Source: CAWDVK01 sp963805715
GTDB taxonomy: Bacteria; Actinomycetota; Actinomycetes; Streptosporangiales; Streptosporangiaceae
Direction: 5' to 3'
DNA: 64,000 nucleotides
Assembly: GCA_963805715.1 (NCBI GenBank)
Contig: CAWDVK010000007.1
Span: 248,001-312,000, forward strand
The notes under the pieces are model-generated. The model saw nothing but the letters and a program-made list of their open reading frames with translations. It made no database searches and had not been told where the DNA came from. Each line of letters opens with the position of its first letter. Within the stretch, counting starts at the first letter, position 1. This document shows positions 41,665-50,600 of the stretch, one piece after another. Made by a program: the position numbers and the translations under genes.

Positions 41665-42171
41665 ATGCGCGTCTACCTGCCGTACACACTCCCAGCCCTG
41701 GCGGGCCTGCTCGCCTCATCCGTGACCGGCCATGCTCCAGTGCGCGGTTTCGCCGTGACGCCCTCGCTGCGCGAGTGGTACTCCAGCGGTGACATCGAGG
41801 AACTCGAGTACATCGCCCTGCTGCACGCGGCCCGGGCCTCGCTCCGGCTGCTGCGCGCCGATCCTGACGCCCCCCGCCGCCGCGCCGTGCTGGCCGCCGA
41901 GCTGCCGGACGAGCAGGTGCGGGTGGCGGCCGGATTCGACGAGCCGGCCGCGGTCGAGATCAAGTCCCCGGTGCGGCTGCGGGACATCGTCTCGGGCCAC
42001 ATCGACGATCCTGAGGCCGCGGCGGACATCGCGGTCGCCGTGGCGGCCCTGCCCGCGGCGGACGCGGGCGACGGCGATGCGCAGTTCGCGGTCGACGGCG
42101 CCGAGGGCCACGAGCTGCTCTGGTACGCCACCCAGGAGCTGGCGCACATCGGCGGGCAGGTCGGCGGGTAG
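41665..42171 (+). CDS. DUF6912 family protein
   Basis: 168 residues from ATG 41665. The N-terminus MRVYLPYTLPALAGLLASSV and EYIALLHAARASLRLL, and the C-terminal HELLWYATQELAHI, match small uncharacterised actinobacterial proteins. Soluble and probably helical; function unknown. Confidence 0.75.
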   Translation: MRVYLPYTLPALAGLLASSVTGHAPVRGFAVTPSLREWYSSGDIEELEYIALLHAARASLRLLRADPDAPRRRAVLAAELPDEQVRVAAGFDEPAAVEIKSPVRLRDIVSGHIDDPEAAADIAVAVAALPAADAGDGDAQFAVDGAEGHELLWYATQELAHIGGQVGG

Positions 42172-42257
42172 GACTGCCCGGCGGCCTTAGCACCCCGTCG
42201 GACATGCGACGATGGGTTTCCGCCACTGATGTCGGGTTGAGCAGGGAGCTGTCAGCG

Positions 42258-43886
42258 ATGGACGCCGTGACCAACGTTCCGTTTCCGGCGAATGAGCCGA
42301 TTAAGGGGTATGCGCCGGGCAGCCCGGAGCGAGCGTCGCTGGAGCAGAAGATCAAGGAGCTGGCCGGGGAGCGGGCCGAGCTGACCATGACGATCGGCGG
42401 CCAGCAGCGGATGGGCTCCGGCGACCGGGTGGACGTGGTCGCACCGCATAACCACCGGCACGTGCTCGGCCACCTGGCCAGCGCGACCGACGCCAACGTC
42501 GCGGCGGCCATCGAGGGGGCCAGGCTGGCCGCACCGGGCTGGTGGGCGCTGTCCTTCGACGATCGCGCCGCCATCTTCCTCAAGGCCGCCGACCTGCTGG
42601 CCGGTCCGTGGCGGCAGGCCATCAACGCCGCCACCGTCCTCGGCCAGTCCAAGTCGGCCTACCAGGCCGAGATCGACGCGGCCTGCGAGCTGATCGACTT
42701 CTGGCGGTTCAACGTGCACTACGCCCGGCGGCTACTGAGCGAGCAGCCGGTCTCCGGCGCCGGGTCGTGGAACCGGCTGGAGTACCGCCCGCTTGAGGGC
42801 TTCGTGCTGGCCATCACGCCGTTCAACTTCACGTCCATCGCCGCGAACCTACCGACGGCGCCCGCGCTGATGGGCAACGTCGTGGTGTGGAAGCCCAGCC
42901 CCACGCAGCAGCTGTCCGCGCACTACACGATGCGGCTGCTGGAGGCAGCCGGGCTGCCGCCCGGCGTCATCAACCTGGTCACCGGCCGCGGCGAGGCCGT
43001 CTCCGACGTCGCACTGCCGCATCCTGACCTGGCCGGCATCCACTTCACCGGCTCGACCGGGACGTTCCAGCACCTGTGGCGGTCCGTCGGCGAGAACATC
43101 GCCCGCTACCGCGGTTACCCGCGGCTGGTGGGCGAGACCGGCGGCAAGGACTTCGTGATCGCGCACCCGTCGGCCGATCCCGGCGTGCTCTCCACGGCCC
43201 TGATCCGGGGCGCCTTCGAGTACCAGGGGCAGAAGTGCTCGGCCGCGTCGCGCGCCTACATCCCGCGCAGCGTCTGGGATCCGATGCGGGATGACTTCCT
43301 GGCCGCCGTCGAGTCGCTCACCATGGGTGACGTGGCGGCTGACCTGTCCGCCTTCATGGGCGCCGTGATCGATGAGCGGGCCTTCGCCAAGCACGCCGAC
43401 GCGATCGGCCGGGCCAGGTCCCGGCCCGCGATCAGCGTGCTGGCCGGCGGGACCGCCGACGCCAGTGACGGTTACTTCGTCCGGCCGACCGTGCTGCAGT
43501 CGGCCGATCCCGCGGATGAGATCTTCAGCACCGAGTATTTCGGCCCGATCCTCGGCGTCTACGTCTACGAGGACGGTGACTACGACCAGGTGGTGGCGCA
43601 GGCCGCCAACGTCGCGCCGTACGCGCTGACCGGGTCGATCATCGCGCAGGACCGGGCCGCGATCGCCGCCGCCACCGAGGCGCTGCGGTTCTCGGCCGGC
43701 AACTTCTACATAAACGACAAGCCCACCGGCGCGGTCGTCGGCCAGCAGCCCTTCGGCGGCGCCAGGGCCAGCGGCACCGACGACAAGGCCGGCTCGATCT
43801 TCAACCTGATCCGCTGGGTCAATGCCAGGTCGATCAAGGAGCAGTTCGTCCCCCCGGTCGACTACCGGTACCCGCACATGGGCTGA
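42258..43886 (+). CDS. pruA: L-glutamate gamma-semialdehyde (P5C) dehydrogenase
   Basis: 542 residues from ATG 42258, preceded by AGGGAGC. An aldehyde dehydrogenase of the proline-catabolic type: substrate region ITPFNFTSIAANLPTAPALM, cofactor loop HFTGSTGTFQHLW, catalytic Glu in LVGETGGKDFV and catalytic Cys in YQGQKCSAASRAY. It oxidises P5C/glutamate semialdehyde to glutamate with NAD+. No proline dehydrogenase is adjacent. A nearby large glutamate dehydrogenase could consume the product. Confidence 0.94.
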   Translation: MDAVTNVPFPANEPIKGYAPGSPERASLEQKIKELAGERAELTMTIGGQQRMGSGDRVDVVAPHNHRHVLGHLASATDANVAAAIEGARLAAPGWWALSFDDRAAIFLKAADLLAGPWRQAINAATVLGQSKSAYQAEIDAACELIDFWRFNVHYARRLLSEQPVSGAGSWNRLEYRPLEGFVLAITPFNFTSIAANLPTAPALMGNVVVWKPSPTQQLSAHYTMRLLEAAGLPPGVINLVTGRGEAVSDVALPHPDLAGIHFTGSTGTFQHLWRSVGENIARYRGYPRLVGETGGKDFVIAHPSADPGVLSTALIRGAFEYQGQKCSAASRAYIPRSVWDPMRDDFLAAVESLTMGDVAADLSAFMGAVIDERAFAKHADAIGRARSRPAISVLAGGTADASDGYFVRPTVLQSADPADEIFSTEYFGPILGVYVYEDGDYDQVVAQAANVAPYALTGSIIAQDRAAIAAATEALRFSAGNFYINDKPTGAVVGQQPFGGARASGTDDKAGSIFNLIRWVNARSIKEQFVPPVDYRYPHMG

Positions 43887-43995
43887 GCGTCCCGCCGACC
43901 TGGCCGCCTCGCTGAGCGGCGGCGGTACCCTCGGATTGATTCGAAACGGGCCTGACCGGGTCAGGCCGGACCGGAGGCTCAGCATTTACCGCCTG

Positions 43996-44715
43996 GTGTT
44001 GTGGAACATCGACCTCACCCTGGTCAACGTCGCCAGGGTCTCGAGGGAGGCCTATGCCGAGGCCTTCCGCCGGGTCACCGGCCAGCCCCTGGTGGCCCTG
44101 CCGCAGTTCTCCGGCAAGGGTGACTCGGAGATCTTCTTCGAGTCCCTCGCGCTCAACGGCGTGGATGCGGGGCAGGGCGAGGGCGGCGCCGACGAGCTGC
44201 TCGCGCGGTACTGCTGGGAGCTGGCCACGGCCTTTCACGCCCGCCGCGACCTGCTGGCCGAGCAGGGACGGCTGCTGCCAGGCGCCCGCGAGGCGGTCGC
44301 CGCGACCGCGCAGCTGCCGGGGGTGGTGCAGTCGGTGCTGACCGGCGCGATCAAGTCGAACGCGACGGACAAGCTGCGCGCGTTCGGGCTGGCGGACTTC
44401 TTCGACCTGGACGTGGGCGGCTACGGCTCGGACGTGTATCCCAAGGGCGCCCAGCTGGTCATGTCATGCGGCCGGGCGAGCGATAAGTACGGCGCGCGCA
44501 TCGGTCCGGGCGCGACGGTGTACCTGGCTGACTCGGGCCGGGACGTCGAGGCGGCCAGGATCAGCGGCGCGCGCTGCGTCGCCGTCGCGACCGGCCGCGT
44601 GAGTGCCGGTGAGCTGCGCGAAACCGGGGCCGACGTGGTTCTTGATGATCTTTCTGATCCCGTCGCCGTGGTACGCGCGGTCAATATGCTGACAGGTGCG
44701 GTCGTCGCGGGCTAA
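43996..44715 (+). CDS. HAD-like protein with Asn at the nucleophile position
   Basis: About 239 residues. The HAD fold is clear (VQSVLTGAIKSNATDKLRAF for motif II, YPKGAQLVMSCGR for motif III, VYLADSGRDVEAARISGARC for motif IV). Motif I, however, reads VLWNIDLTLVNV, with Asn where HAD phosphatases have the nucleophilic Asp. GTG 43996 is the nearest standard start. A GGAGG six bases before an ATT at 43984 could support an unusual ATT start giving MYRLVLWN. The enzyme may be inactive or bind phosphosugar ligands. Confidence 0.75.
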   Translation: MLWNIDLTLVNVARVSREAYAEAFRRVTGQPLVALPQFSGKGDSEIFFESLALNGVDAGQGEGGADELLARYCWELATAFHARRDLLAEQGRLLPGAREAVAATAQLPGVVQSVLTGAIKSNATDKLRAFGLADFFDLDVGGYGSDVYPKGAQLVMSCGRASDKYGARIGPGATVYLADSGRDVEAARISGARCVAVATGRVSAGELRETGADVVLDDLSDPVAVVRAVNMLTGAVVAG

Positions 44716-44815
44716 CTAGCACGTGATCTCGTGACAAGGCTCGCGTACTGGTATATAACTATCCGTCAGCCTAGCGGGCTCCTGACGGACGTGCGAAGGT
44801 GGTGCGGGCGGCGCG
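44716..44815 (+). promoter_or_regulatory. promoter with TATA-like box and palindrome upstream of AACS
   Basis: GTATATAACT at 44751-44760 is the most AT-rich patch nearby. An inverted repeat CCGTCAG (44763-44769) / CTGACGG (44782-44788) lies just downstream. Together they look like a regulated promoter for the acetoacetate-CoA ligase/kynA pair. Confidence 0.5.
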
Positions 44816-46810
44816 ATGATGCAGACTGGGCGTGACTACGGGGAGACGCTGTGGACGCCGGGGCCTGAGGCCGTCGAGCGAGCCAGGATCACCGGCTACG
44901 CCCGCTGGCTCGCCGCCGAGCGGGGCCTGCCGCTGTCCGGCGATTACCAGCAGCTCTGGCAGTGGTCGGTGGACGAGCCTGCCCAGTTCTGGACCTCGAT
45001 CTGGGACTACTTCAACGTCCTCGGCCACCGCGGCGACGGCCCGGTGCTGGCCGGCGATCAGATGCCCGACGTGCACTGGTTCGAGGGCACGACGGTCAAT
45101 TACGCGCGGAACGCGCTGCGGGCCGCGGCCGCCGATCCGGACCGGATCGCGCTGACCTACCGCAGCGAGGCCGGGCGGGACGGTCAGCTGAGTTACGGCG
45201 AGCTGGACCGGCGAGTGGCCGCGGTGCGGGCGGCCCTGCAGGCACGGGGCGTCGGCCGGGGCGACCGGGTCGCCGCCTACCTGCCGAATTGCCCGGAGGC
45301 CGTGATCGGGCTGCTGGCCGCGGCCAGCCTGGGCGCAATCTGGACATCGTGCTCGCCGGACTTCGGTGCCTCCAGCGTGATCGACCGGTTCGCGCAGATC
45401 TCGCCCGCGGTGCTGATCGCCGTGGACGGCTACGTCTACGGCGGCCGGAGCTTCGACCGGCGGGGCGAGCTGGCCGCGATCGCGGCCGCGCTGCCGGATC
45501 TCCAGGCCGTGATCATGGTCGACTACCTGGGCACCGCGGCGGACGTCAGCCTGCCGGTCCCCGTGGCCAGCTGGGCGGAGCTGCCGCCCGCCAGCGACGG
45601 CACGGAGTTCGACGACGTGCCGTTCGCCCATCCGCTCTGGGTCCTGTACTCCTCCGGCACCACCGGCCTGCCCAAGCCGATCATGCATGGTCATGGCGGG
45701 ATCGTGCTCGAGCACATCAAGACGCTCAGCCTGCATCAGGACCTCAGCGCGGACGACACGTTCTTCTGGTACACCACGACCGGCTGGATGATGTGGAACT
45801 ACCTGGTGGGCGGCCTGCTGGTGGGCGCCACCGTGGTGCTCTACGACGGCAGCGCCGTGCATCCGGGCACGGACGCCCTCTGGCGGCTGATCGCCGAAAC
45901 CGGCGTCAGCTACGCGGGCACCGGCGCGCCCTACCTGCAGGCCTGCCAGAAGGACGGCATGAAGCTGCCCGCCGAGCTCGACGTGTCCGCGCTGCGCGCG
46001 GTCGGCTCGACCGGGTCGCCGCTGCCGCCCGAGGCCTTCCGCTGGGTCTACGACGAGGTGGCGCCCCTGTCGGCAGCGCCGGACTTCATCGTGGGCTCCT
46101 TCTCCGGCGGCACCGACGTGTGCACCGGCTTCGTCGGCCCGTGCCCGCTGCTCCCGGTCCGGGCCGGGGTGATCTCCGGCCGCTGCCTGGGCGCCAGGGT
46201 CGAGGCATTCGACCTGGCCGGGCGCCCGGTGACCGGCGAGGTCGGTGAGCTCGTGCTGACCGGGCCGATGCCGTCGATGCCCGTCGGCTTCTGGAACGAT
46301 CCCGCCGGGGAGCGCTACCGGGCCAGCTACTTTGCCGACTATCCCGGCGTCTGGCGGCACGGTGACTGGCTGATGATCATGCCCGATGGCGGCTGCGTCA
46401 TCTACGGCCGCTCGGATGCCACGCTCAACCGCGGCGGCGTCCGGATGGGCACCAGCGAGTTCTACCGGGTCGTGGAGCAGCTGCCGGGGATTGCCGACAG
46501 CCTGGTCGTCGACACCGGGCAGCTCGGCCAGGACGGCCAGCTCATCCTGTACGTCGTTCCGGCCGACGGGCACGCGCTGGACGCGGACCTGACCGCCAGG
46601 ATCCGCGCCGCGCTGCGCTCGCAGCTGTCCCCGCGGCATGTCCCTGACCAGATCCACCAGGTGCCCGGCATCCCGCGCACCCTGTCCGGCAAGAAGCTCG
46701 AGGTGCCGGTCAGGAAGATCCTCACCGGCACCCCGGTGGCCGACGCCGCCGACCCGGCCGCGCTGTCGAATCCGGACGTGCTCAGGTTCTTCGCGCCGGA
46801 GGGCGCATGA
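44816..46810 (+). CDS. acetoacetate-CoA ligase
   Basis: 664 residues, the standard AACS length. The AMP-binding P-loop is LYSSGTTGLPKPIMHGHGGI, followed by TTTGWMMWNY, GTDVCTGFVG and the late WRHGDW and GRSDATLNRGGVRMGTSEFY motifs with the final acyl-adenylate lysine in LSGKKLEVPVRKIL. It activates acetoacetate to acetoacetyl-CoA. Its TGA overlaps the start of kynA by ATGA, making a coupled two-gene unit. Confidence 0.95.
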   Translation: MMQTGRDYGETLWTPGPEAVERARITGYARWLAAERGLPLSGDYQQLWQWSVDEPAQFWTSIWDYFNVLGHRGDGPVLAGDQMPDVHWFEGTTVNYARNALRAAAADPDRIALTYRSEAGRDGQLSYGELDRRVAAVRAALQARGVGRGDRVAAYLPNCPEAVIGLLAAASLGAIWTSCSPDFGASSVIDRFAQISPAVLIAVDGYVYGGRSFDRRGELAAIAAALPDLQAVIMVDYLGTAADVSLPVPVASWAELPPASDGTEFDDVPFAHPLWVLYSSGTTGLPKPIMHGHGGIVLEHIKTLSLHQDLSADDTFFWYTTTGWMMWNYLVGGLLVGATVVLYDGSAVHPGTDALWRLIAETGVSYAGTGAPYLQACQKDGMKLPAELDVSALRAVGSTGSPLPPEAFRWVYDEVAPLSAAPDFIVGSFSGGTDVCTGFVGPCPLLPVRAGVISGRCLGARVEAFDLAGRPVTGEVGELVLTGPMPSMPVGFWNDPAGERYRASYFADYPGVWRHGDWLMIMPDGGCVIYGRSDATLNRGGVRMGTSEFYRVVEQLPGIADSLVVDTGQLGQDGQLILYVVPADGHALDADLTARIRAALRSQLSPRHVPDQIHQVPGIPRTLSGKKLEVPVRKILTGTPVADAADPAALSNPDVLRFFAPEGA

Positions 46811-47601
46811 GCGCCGCCGCCGGGCGCAGCTTCGGCGAGGAAGGCGGCCGGCTCACCTACGGCAGTTACCTGCGGCTGCCCGAGCTGCTGGCCCAGCAGG
46901 TGCCGCAGGCGCAGCCCCCGGCCCACGACGAGCTGCTCTTCATCACCGTGCACCAGGTCTATGAGCTGTGGTTCAAGCAGCTGCTGCACGAGCTGACCTC
47001 GGCCCGCGGCCATATGACCGACGGGGAGCTGTGGCGGGCCCGGCAGCTGCTGCGGCGCGCGCACGTGATCGAGCGCCTGCTGGTGAGCCAGATCGACGTG
47101 CTGGAGACCATGACCCCGCAGGACTTCCTGGAGTTCCGGGCGGTGCTGGCCCCGGCCAGCGGCTTTCAGTCGGTTCAGTTCCGCGAGCTTGAGTTCCTGT
47201 CCGGAGCGAAGGATCCTGGTTTCGTCCGCCGGTTCCGGCAGCTGACCGAAGCCGAGCGGTCCCGGCTGGCGGCCCGGCTGGCCGAGCCGTCGCTCTGGGA
47301 TGCGTTCACTGGCCTGCTGGCCGCCCGCGAGCTGCCGGCCGCGGACGACGAGCAGATCCGCGCCTCGCTGGTCTGCGTGGCCAGGGACCGGTCCCGCCAT
47401 GACGACCTCTGGCAGCTGGCCGAGGACCTGCTCACCCACGACGAGCTGGCCGGCCTGTGGCGGGCCAGGCACGTACAAATGGTGGAGCGGCAAATCGGCA
47501 CCAAGTCTGGAACTGGCGGCTCAACGGGCGCACCGTATCTGCAGAGGCGGGTGCCGCTGCGGTACTACCCGTTGCTATGGGAATTGCGGGACGTGCTGTA
47601 A
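46807..47601 (+). CDS. kynA: tryptophan 2,3-dioxygenase
   Basis: 264 residues of haem-dependent TDO. Substrate and haem segments are HDELLFITVHQVYELWFKQL, HVIERLLVSQIDVLETMTPQ and the haem histidine in WRARHVQMVERQIGTKSGTG (then GSTGAPYL). It opens the indole ring of L-tryptophan to N-formylkynurenine. No kynureninase or formamidase is nearby. Coupling with acetoacetate-CoA ligase is noteworthy. Confidence 0.94.
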   Translation: MSAAAGRSFGEEGGRLTYGSYLRLPELLAQQVPQAQPPAHDELLFITVHQVYELWFKQLLHELTSARGHMTDGELWRARQLLRRAHVIERLLVSQIDVLETMTPQDFLEFRAVLAPASGFQSVQFRELEFLSGAKDPGFVRRFRQLTEAERSRLAARLAEPSLWDAFTGLLAARELPAADDEQIRASLVCVARDRSRHDDLWQLAEDLLTHDELAGLWRARHVQMVERQIGTKSGTGGSTGAPYLQRRVPLRYYPLLWELRDVL

Positions 47602-47643
47602 CGGCGGCCGGTAGCAGCCGGGAGCCACAAGGGAGTGGACCTC

Positions 47644-50600
47644 ATGTCGGAGAATGCAGGCGATGTCAAGCAGGCACAGCTGGCGGCGGCCGCGAAGTTC
47701 GTCGATCCCGCGCTCGGTATCGGTGATGCCCTGACCTACCTGCAGGATTACTACCGGCACGTGGCAGCCGAGGATCTGGCGGCCGTGGCCCCGGCCCGGA
47801 TCGCCGCCGTCGCGGCGCAGCAGGTGGAGTTCGCCGCGCACCGCCCGCAGGGCCGGGCCCTGGTGCGGGTGCGGCCCGGCGGGGACGCCGCGCTGTCGCC
47901 GCGCTCCGACGTCATCGACACCGTGAACGACGACATGCCGTTCCTGGTGGACTCGATGACCATGGTGCTGGCCAATCACGGCGTGTCCGCACGGATCATC
48001 GTGCACCCGCAGCTACGGGTCCGGCGGGACGTGACCGGTGCCCTGCGCGAGGTCCTCGGCATCGTCGACAGCGTCGCGCCGACCCATGACCAGCTGCCCG
48101 AGTCGTGGACGCACATCGAGACCCCCCCGCTGGCTGACGGCATGGCCGGCCGGCTGGTGGCCGAGCTGGAGCGGACGCTCGGGGACGTCCGGGTGGCCGT
48201 GGAGGACTTCAGCCGGATGCAGGCCAATGCGCTCAGGATCGCCGACGGCCTGCAGACGGCGCTCCCGGCCGGCCAGGCGGCGCCCGCAGACGCGGCTGAC
48301 TCGCCCGGGGAAGTCGCCGCCCTGCTGCACTGGCTGGCCGACGGGCACTTCACCTTCCTGGGCTACCGCCAGTACGACCTCGAGCGCGACGGGGACGGGA
48401 TCGCGCAGCGCGCCGTGCCCGGTACCGGCCTGGGGATCCTGCGGCACGATAAGGCGGGCAATGGGTCGTTCGCGCCGGTGCCGCCCGAGCAGCAGGCGCG
48501 GGCCCAGGATCCGCACCTGCTGATCGTCACCAAGGGCAACTCGCGCTCCACCGTGCACCGGCCGAGCTTCCCCGACTACGTGGCGGTCAAGCGCCTGTCC
48601 GAGACCGGAGAGGTCATCGGGGAGTACCGGTTCCTCGGCCTGTTCACGCACGTGGCCTTCTCCGAGAGCATTACCCGCATCCCGGTGCTGCGGCAGAAGC
48701 TCACCGAGGTGCTGGCCCTCGCGGGCCTGGCCGCCGACAGCCATGACGGCACCGAGCTGGCCCAGGTGCTGGAGACCTATCCGCGCGAAGAGCTGTTCAT
48801 GGCCTCGGTCGACGAGCTGGCGGCCGTGGCCGCGGGCGTGCACCGGCTCCGCGAACGCCGCGAGACCCGGCTGTTCCTGCGCAAGGACGTCTACGGCCGT
48901 TACCTGTCCTGCCTCGTCTACCTGCCACGGGACCGCTACACGACGAAGGTCCGGCTCCGCATCCAGGGGCTGCTGCAGCGCTGGCTGGCCAGCACGCAGC
49001 TGGATTACAGCGTGATGGTGGGGGAGTCCACGGTGGCCCGGCTGCACATGGTGGTGCGGGCCGAGCGAGGCACCGTGCTGCCGGATGTCGACGTGGCCGC
49101 GCTGGAGCACGCCATCGCCTCGGTGGTCCGGTCCTGGGACGATGACCTGGCCGAGGAGGCGGTGAGCACGTTCGGCGAGCAGCGGGCGCGCGAGCTGCTG
49201 GCGGTGGCCGGGGACGCCATCCCGGAGACCTACAAGACGGATGTGCCGCCATCGGCGGCCCTGTCTGACCTGGGCCGGATCCTGCAGCTGCGGGAGTCGG
49301 GCGAGGACGTTGCTTTCGAGCTGTGGGAATCCGAGGACTATGTCGGCGGCGTGCCCGCGGACGATCATGACGACCGGCACGCGGCCGGGCCCGACAGCGG
49401 GAAGCGGGTCTGGCGGCTGACCATCTACCGGACCGGCAACCCGATCACGCTGACCGACGTGCTGCCCCGGCTGCAGCACATGGGAGTCGAGGTCGTCGAT
49501 GAGCATCCGTACGAGTTCGGCTCCGCGGAGCCGTTCTGGATCTACGACTTCGGCCTGCGGCGCAGTCAGGTCAGCAGCTCCGGCTCGGCGCGGCAGAAGG
49601 CGGCGCAGCAGAAGCCGGAGCCGCCGGTCGATCAGGTCAGGGATCGGGTCGAGGACGCGCTCGACGCGCTCTGGCACGGCCGCACCGAGAATGACGGCTT
49701 CAACGCCCTGGTGCTGGACGCGCAGCTGACCTGGCGCCAGGTCGCGGTCCTGCGCGCGTACGCCAAGTACCTGCGGCAGGCGGGAACCACCTTCAGCCAG
49801 GGCTACATCCAGCAGGTGCTGCGCTCCAACGCCGTCATCACCCGGCTGCTGGTCAGGCTGTTCGAGTCCCGCTTCGACCCCGCGCTGCAGGCCGGCGGAT
49901 CGGAGCGCAGCGAGGCGCTGTCGGAGGAGATCAGGGGCCAGCTGGACGAAGTCGCCAGCCTGGATCAGGACCGCATCCTGCGGGCGTACTGGGGCATGAT
50001 CGCTGCTACTCTCCGGACTAATTTTTTTGCGGAGGGTTCGGGGTCATCGGGGTCCGGGGTGTCCCCGGGTGGCGCCGTGTCCCCCCGGGCTGGCAGAGCC
50101 GCCGGCGGCGAGCAGTGGTCCCGGCGGGGCGGCGCGGCCGGGCGGGAGCCGCTGGCACCCTATCTCGTCTTCAAGTTCAATGCCGCCGAGGTGCCCGACC
50201 TGCCGGCGCCGCGGCCCAAGTTCGAGCTGTTCGTGTACTCGCCCCGGTTCGAGGGCGTCCACCTGCGGTTCGCCAACGTGGCGCGGGGCGGGCTGCGCTG
50301 GTCGGACCGAAGGGACGACTTCCGCACCGAGATCCTCGGCCTGGCCAAGGCGCAGGAGGTCAAGAACTCGGTCATCGTGCCGTCCGGCGCCAAGGGCGGC
50401 TTCGTCTGCAAGCAGCTGCCCGCCCCGGCCGACCGCGAGGCCTACCAGGGCGAGGTCCTCGCCTGCTACCGGATGTTCATCACCGCGATGCTGGACGTGA
50501 CGGACAACCTGGAAGCCGGCCGGGTCATCCCGCCGGCTGGCGTGGTCCGGCACGACGGAGACGACCCCTACCTGGTGGTGGCGGCCGACAAGGGCACGGC

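Noticed and set aside
50022..50028. T7 run as a programmed frameshift site in glutamate dehydrogenase
   Set aside because: The zero frame continues through the whole protein, and the alternative frames show no conserved domain after the run.
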